A DNA stretch of 12,516 nucleotides from Saccoglossus kowalevskii (Eukaryota > Hemichordata > Enteropneusta > Harrimaniidae), in contig NW_003122411.1 in the NCBI RefSeq assembly GCF_000003605.2, positions 521,307 through 533,822 of the forward strand. Reading direction: 5' to 3'. The notes beneath the pieces were generated by a model. That model was not told the origin of the DNA. It worked only from the letters and a program-made list of their open reading frames with translations, and made no database searches. Of the stretch, positions 10,401-12,516 are shown in pieces. The position numbers and the translations under genes are program-made. Every line of letters starts with the position of its first letter. The stretch's first letter is position 1.

Positions 10401-11291
10401 CCAAGGTTCCCCCAAAGTCGCATTCATTAGTGAATGAAACTCGGCCAGTGGAATTGGCCTTCTCATTGAGTCTGTGGCACACTCACCCAGGGTAGGGGTC
10501 GACCCTTTTGATGTTCAACCTAAGGTAGGATTTGAACCTGGATCTACCGACCATGAGCCTAATTTGATGTCACAACCACTAGGCTACCAGATAAATTTAT
10601 TGTAAATGAAAATGGGAAATTGTGTTTATTTGATTCAAAATAAATAAAAGAATTATAAAAAAATACATAAATAAATGCAAAACTTTGGCGGGAAAAAATA
10701 TGGTAATAAAAGTAATTGTGTTGTTCTAAAAATAGAACGGAACAAAACAATATCTACAACACTCACTGTGCTTGTAGTTTGCAGTTAGATATTTTGGATG
10801 TGATTCCAAATCCTTGCTCGTTTAAAATCTGCCATTTGTTGATATAGTTATGCCAGTCGGCGCAGTGGTCTTTAATCTTCCTAGAACTTCCCGTCAGAGA
10901 CGTCGGTTTGGGCGACTGTCTGGTCGCCGACTGATATGGCGAAGAACCTGTGGATTTATTATAGCCACAATCACTCGAGGGATGAAAATTCAAATAAATC
11001 TATCGGTAATATTTGTTATCAATTATTTCCCGATTTGTCATCTCCTTAGATGAGTAGCAATGACAAATCGGGGAAAATAATAAAACCAACATACTTCTAA
11101 TACTGATAAGTTTATTTGAATTTTCAACTCGTGTATACAGCAAAAATTGGGAAAATATGCCAAGAACTCTTGCCGTGTTATCCAGAAAAGTCTTTGTAGT
11201 GGGAGGAATACGTACCTGATATTGAACTTGATTCAGAACTACAAGAATCACGTTTCTTTTTAGGAGTTTTCCCTTTCTTCTCCTTCTCCAT
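7284..11291 (-). CDS. CINP: CINP, cyclin-dependent kinase 2-interacting protein (five exons)
   Basis: The CDS is complement(join(7284..7480, 8603..8732, 9387..9513, 10767..10947, 11216..11291)): 711 bases, 236 residues. All introns are GT-AG and all junction phases agree, with junction codons GGT, CAA and TAT and one phase-0 junction. Family knowledge: CINP binds CDK2, interacts with replication and ATR-ATRIP checkpoint factors, and belongs to the AFG2A/AFG2B (SPATA5/SPATA5L1)-C1orf109 complex acting in replication and 60S ribosome maturation. Recognisable blocks are RKIKD (48-52) and ADWHN-x3-KW (55-64), an acidic MQEHCEQLHSIYSSM helix (114-128), FRGICDLEG (142-150), and WLHQPYIEE (212-220) to LLLESMLLETGHR (224-236). 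The human protein is 212 residues; the extra length is mainly the Lys/Ser-rich N-terminus, which carries a CDK-type TPKK site (9-12). The start ATG has a strong context (A at -3, G at +4) and an in-frame upstream TAG at 11346-11348. The gene is intact and looks functional. Confidence 0.95.
7481..8602 (-). other. CINP: CINP intron 4
   Basis: A 1122-base GT-AG intron, AT-rich. It contains a C14 run (7594-7607), a T run near 7771-7780, a C-rich patch near 7909-7919 and a perfect short inverted repeat (8532-8553) about 50 bases from the exon 4 donor. No exon or transposon is recognisable. The plus-strand frame at 7764-8030 is not supported. Confidence 0.85.
8532..8553. repeat. Perfect 22-bp inverted repeat
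   Basis: ATACATGTAC (8532-8541) and GTACATGTAT (8544-8553) are exact reverse complements separated by AA. With a two-base spacer it is close to a palindrome and could pair within the CINP pre-mRNA about 50 bases downstream of the exon 4 donor. It may equally be a chance product of the TACATGTA words common in AT-rich DNA. Confidence 0.7.
8603..8732 (-). CDS. CINP: CINP exon 4
   Basis: 130 bases encoding residues 129-171 plus one base. It runs AKLVKKMETICKNFRGICDL, then EGHKKDGDWSEEPLFQMW, ending STEQF. It matches the family's K-(V)-x-KME, GIC-(D/E)-LE and PLF-x2-W pattern. The acceptor is TTGATAG|G and the donor TCT|GTGAGT. The overlapping plus-strand open frame at 8536-8757 is its shadow. 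Confidence 0.93.
8733..9386 (-). other. CINP: CINP intron 3
   Basis: A 654-base GT-AG intron. The part nearest exon 3 (about 9126-9330) is noticeably richer in G and C than the rest and carries GCGCCACCAAGTGG (9128-9141), which resembles the core of a CTCF site. It could be an old repeat or a regulatory segment. I could not identify terminal repeats, a tail or Pol III boxes. The open frames at 8853-9137 and 9122-9382 are accidental. Confidence 0.85.
9387..9513 (-). CDS. CINP: CINP exon 3
   Basis: 127 bases encoding residues 87-128, from SGEAAETAV through a polar DTDNDGTSTN linker to PPEMQEHCEQLHSIYSSM. The last part aligns with the Glu/Leu-rich helix of vertebrate CINP. The acceptor is CCCACAG|A and the donor AATG|GTGAGT. 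A longer open frame over the same DNA (9383-9580) is in a different phase and is spurious. Confidence 0.92.
9664..9796. repeat. Imperfect 78-bp tandem duplication
   Basis: ATAGCTGAA followed by an A-rich, AAAATTTAAA-containing stretch begins at 9664 and recurs at 9742. ATTTGTTTTCAT near the end of the first unit recurs as ATTTGTTGGTTTTCAT in the second. Small gaps and substitutions separate the copies. Low sequence complexity makes the exact ends uncertain. Confidence 0.5.
10156..10589 (-). mobile_element. tRNA-derived SINE
   Basis: Read on the minus strand, the element starts CTGGTAGCCTAGTGG and has a tRNA-like head with a good A box and a perfect B box. A body of about 350 bases follows, then an A-rich 3' tail (CAAAAACAAATTT followed by A11, plus-strand 10157-10177). 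The hexamer GATAAA flanks both ends (10150-10155 and 10590-10595) and may be a short target-site duplication, though six bases could be chance. The head no longer forms a convincing tRNA cloverleaf: the D and T stems pair only partly and no CCA-bearing acceptor stem is seen. I cannot name the family or assign the body to a known conserved SINE domain. It lies in CINP intron 2, in the same orientation. The open frames at 10093-10495 and 10166-10387 inside it are meaningless. Confidence 0.75.
10528..10586 (-). promoter_or_regulatory. RNA polymerase III internal promoter (A and B boxes) of the SINE
   Basis: The A box TAGCCTAGTGG is at 10576-10586 and the B box GGTTCAAATCC at 10528-10538, both on the minus strand, 37 bases apart. 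This is the arrangement of a tRNA-type promoter. The B box matches GGTTCRANNCC exactly. Whether it is still transcribed is unknown. Confidence 0.75.
10767..10947 (-). CDS. CINP: CINP exon 2
   Basis: Encodes residues 27-85 with two extra bases at each end (181 bases). It holds the family's most diagnostic block, RKIKDHCADWHNYINKW, then LNEQGF and KISNCKL. The donor is CACA|GTGAGT. The acceptor AATCCACAG|GT is chosen because it is the only nearby AG that fits the exon 1 phase. Its pyrimidine tract is weak and is interrupted by TATAATAAA. The open frame continues upstream past the acceptor, so frame alone would over-extend this exon to 10993. Confidence 0.9.
10948..11215 (-). other. CINP: CINP intron 1
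   Basis: The shortest CINP intron (268 bases), with a GTACGT donor and a CCACAG acceptor. More than half of it is one foldback repeat (10983-11126), leaving about 35 bases between that repeat and exon 2 and about 90 on the exon 1 side. Confidence 0.8.
10983..11126. repeat. 144-bp foldback (MITE-like) element in CINP intron 1
   Basis: The outer arms TGAAAATTCAAATAAA (10983-10998) and its exact complement (11111-11126) are perfect over 16 bp. The inner arms CCCGATTTGTCAT (11029-11041) and ATGACAAATCGGG (11060-11072) are perfect over 13 bp around an 18-base loop. The sequence between outer and inner arms also pairs in part, with one gap of about eight bases, so almost the whole segment is one long hairpin. 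ACTCG occurs just outside both ends (10973-10977 and 11127-11131) and may be a target-site duplication. It codes for nothing. It could be a foldback MITE or a transcribed hairpin. Confidence 0.75.
11216..11291 (-). CDS. CINP: CINP exon 1 (coding part)
   Basis: Encodes residues 1-25 plus the first base of codon 26. It begins MEKEKKGKTPKKKRDS and continues in a Ser/Glu-rich stretch. The lysine cluster resembles a nuclear localisation signal, which would fit a replication factor. The donor is CAG|GTACGT. This N-terminus is the least conserved part of the family, so its assignment rests on phase compatibility, ATG context and the splice site rather than on similarity. Confidence 0.8.
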
Positions 11292-11400
11292 GCTGTTATT
11301 ATGATCTATCAGGTGACTACGGCAGAGGTCAACGTAGGTCACATACTAACTCGACGATAGAGGGCGCTACTTATTTTATTTCCAGAACGGAACAACTCGG
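11292..11400 (-). promoter_or_regulatory. CINP: CINP 5' flank/5' UTR with DR4 element and start-stop uORF
   Basis: On the plus strand AGGTCA-ACGT-AGGTCA (11326-11341) is a perfect direct repeat of the nuclear-receptor half-site with 4-base spacing, the DR4 type used by RXR heterodimers such as thyroid hormone receptor. It lies 35-50 bases upstream of the CINP ATG. Overlapping it on the minus strand is ATGTGA (11339-11344), a start codon followed directly by a stop. AGAGGGCGCTA (11359-11369) resembles a CTCF core. The transcription start is not visible, so I cannot say which of these lie in the mRNA. Confidence 0.4.
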
Positions 11401-11680
11401 GTAATAAATACTGCTACTTTACAGCATTTTTCAAACTTTTAAGTAAAAAATCTATTTATTCACATTCTTGTGACAATTTGTAACATTCATTGCTTCAGAG
11501 ACCACACAGGTATATGTTTAGATTAATTTTTTTGAATTACAAATCGAAGGGTTTGTGGTACTGTAAATGTTTCAATCCAACACAAGTTAAATAGTATCCT
11601 GCAAACCTACTTACTACATGTAAATATATATTTTTACTTTTGATAATACCGTATGAAATCTATAAAAAATACCAGGTTGA
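11401..11680. other. AT-rich spacer between CINP and the retrotransposon
   Basis: I see no gene or clear repeat here. If the retrotransposon is longer than its recognisable reading frame, its 5' end could lie in this stretch. Confidence 0.5.
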
Positions 11681-12516
11681 AGAATATTAGTTGCTCTTTC
11701 AAATTTCGCCAAAGCCTTACATATATTTTACCTATATCTGCAGAATAAATCAAGAAAACTACACAAATTGACTCCATTTACGAATAATTACCGGTTTGTC
11801 CAAACGCACGGCACAGTTGGAGGCGAAGAACTAATCACAAGACTGGTTACGAACCATAAGGAAATATTAGAGAAATTGAAATTAATTAGGAGAAATGAAA
11901 TAAACAGCAATAATGATGATAATAATAATATCAGACAAATTCACACAATTACAATAAACCAAGATGATGTCAGAAATGCGATAAAATTTTGCAAATCTGG
12001 AAAAGCGTGTGGCCCGGATGACATAGTCAATGAATTTATCATGAATGGTGGTGAATCGCTTGTTCAGTCTTTGACAATTCTATTTCAATCATGTTTGAAT
12101 AATAAGAAAATCCCAGACGAATGGAAACAAGGAGTTGTAAAACCAATCCATAAAAAAGGTGATAAAAAAGATCTAAATAATTATAGAGGCATTACTCTGA
12201 ACTCAACAGTATCAAAAGTTTATGCTAAAATAATTGAAACTAAATTAAAACAATTTGTGGAAGATAATAACATATTAGGTGAGATTCAGGGTGGATTTAG
12301 AAAAGACAGACGCTGTGAAGACAATATCTTTACACTCAAAGGTATTGTGTCTCAGCGAAAATCTCAAAACAATTCTACATATGTTGCTTTCCTAGATTTT
12401 TCTAAAGCTTTTGATCGAGTTTGGAGAGATGGACTTCGGGTTTCACTGTGGAATGCAGGAATTAGAGGAACATTGTGGAATATAATTAATGATATGTATG
12501 AAAATGTTTTTAACAA
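11681..12516 (+). CDS. Non-LTR retrotransposon reverse transcriptase, partial (runs off the window)
   Basis: A frame opens after TGA (11678-11680) and stays open for 278 codons to the window end. Reverse transcriptase blocks of the LINE type follow in order. There is a KACGPDDI-NEF entry block (about 12002-12040), then PIHKKGDKKDLNNYRGITL (NYRG at 12179-12190). QGGFRKDRR comes next (12287-12313). Motif A, AFLDFSKAFDRVW (12386-12424), carries the first catalytic Asp, followed by the LWNAGIRG helix. The YxDD motif C would lie beyond the end. The element normally copies its RNA into nicked chromosomal DNA by target-primed reverse transcription. Upstream of about 11940 I recognise no conserved block, and no endonuclease domain is visible, so it may be 5'-truncated or the endonuclease may lie in another frame further left. 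The lack of stops or frameshifts points to a young copy. The clade cannot be fixed from this fragment. Confidence 0.9.
11780..12516 (+). mobile_element. Non-LTR (LINE) retrotransposon, left part
   Basis: This marks the extent I would assign to the element from its coding part; the left boundary is a guess to within about 150 bases. The element points away from CINP, with its 5' side about 400-500 bases from the CINP start codon. Its 3' end, tail and target-site duplication are outside the window. Confidence 0.75.

Larger units (their letters stand above)
9514..10766 (-). other. CINP: CINP intron 2
   Basis: A 1253-base GT-AG intron. More than a third of it is a tRNA-derived SINE in the same orientation as the gene (10156-10589), and it also contains an imperfect 78-bp direct duplication (9664 to about 9796). 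The remainder is AT-rich with no exon signal that I can see. Confidence 0.88.

Noticed and set aside
10093-10495. Three overlapping open frames on both strands
   Set aside because: They lie inside the tRNA-derived SINE and its flank; the repeat explains the raised GC content and the lack of stops.
10528-10589. Functional tRNA gene
   Set aside because: The A and B boxes are good, but the acceptor and D stems do not pair properly and a long body with an A-rich tail follows, so it is a SINE head.
10948-11001. Alternative CINP exon 2 acceptors (CTCGAG|T near 10975 and GATAG|A near 11000)
   Set aside because: Neither matches the phase left by exon 1 (one base), so both would shift the frame or hit a stop. 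CCACAG|GT at 10948-10949 fits.
1-12516. CRISPR array, operon, prophage, toxin-antitoxin or other prokaryotic system
   Set aside because: Introns, poly(A) signals, a SINE and a LINE show this is animal nuclear DNA. No regularly spaced repeats of CRISPR type and no polycistronic gene order are present.

Overview
The window is metazoan nuclear DNA, not microbial. Coding sequence is split by GT-AG introns, AATAAA signals follow the stop codons, there is a tRNA-derived SINE and a non-LTR retrotransposon, and the intergenic DNA is AT-rich and crowded with repeats. I infer a non-vertebrate bilaterian, probably a marine invertebrate, but the sequence alone does not fix the phylum.

The central result is a complete five-exon gene on the minus strand (11291 down to 7284) that open-reading-frame calling hides, because its exons are short and most lie in frames overlapped by longer spurious ORFs. 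The exons join in phase with no internal stop into a 236-residue protein. I recognise it as CINP (cyclin-dependent kinase 2-interacting protein) from RKIKD-x2-ADWHN-x3-KW near the N-terminus, the GIC-(D/E)-LE block in the middle, and WLHQPY...LLLESMLLETGHR at the C-terminus.

At the left edge (384-1088, plus strand) is the last coding exon of a second gene, acidic and rich in Ser/Thr/Gln, followed by a poly(A) signal. The two genes converge tail to tail across about 6 kb. In human, as I recall, the gene lying tail to tail with CINP is ZNF839. That makes ZNF839 a testable but unproven identity for this exon.

The 6 kb between the genes has no exon I can support. It contains a 225-bp piggyBac-type MITE with TTAA target-site duplications (4188-4412), a 92/80/92-bp tandem triplication (4617-4880), a CpG-dense imperfect inverted repeat (3462-3571), and an isolated TCTCGCGAGA palindrome of the kind bound by BANP (6455-6464).

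The CINP introns contain a 434-bp tRNA-derived SINE (intron 2), a 144-bp foldback element 35 bp from the exon 2 splice acceptor (intron 1), and smaller repeats. The short CINP 5' flank contains a perfect DR4 nuclear-receptor element and a start-stop uORF. About 400 bp beyond the CINP start, pointing away from it, an open reverse transcriptase reading frame of a non-LTR retrotransposon runs off the right end of the window.

I see no unknown multi-gene system. The value lies in the hidden CINP gene, a possibly ancient convergent gene pair, and several compact repeat elements whose boundaries can be read directly.
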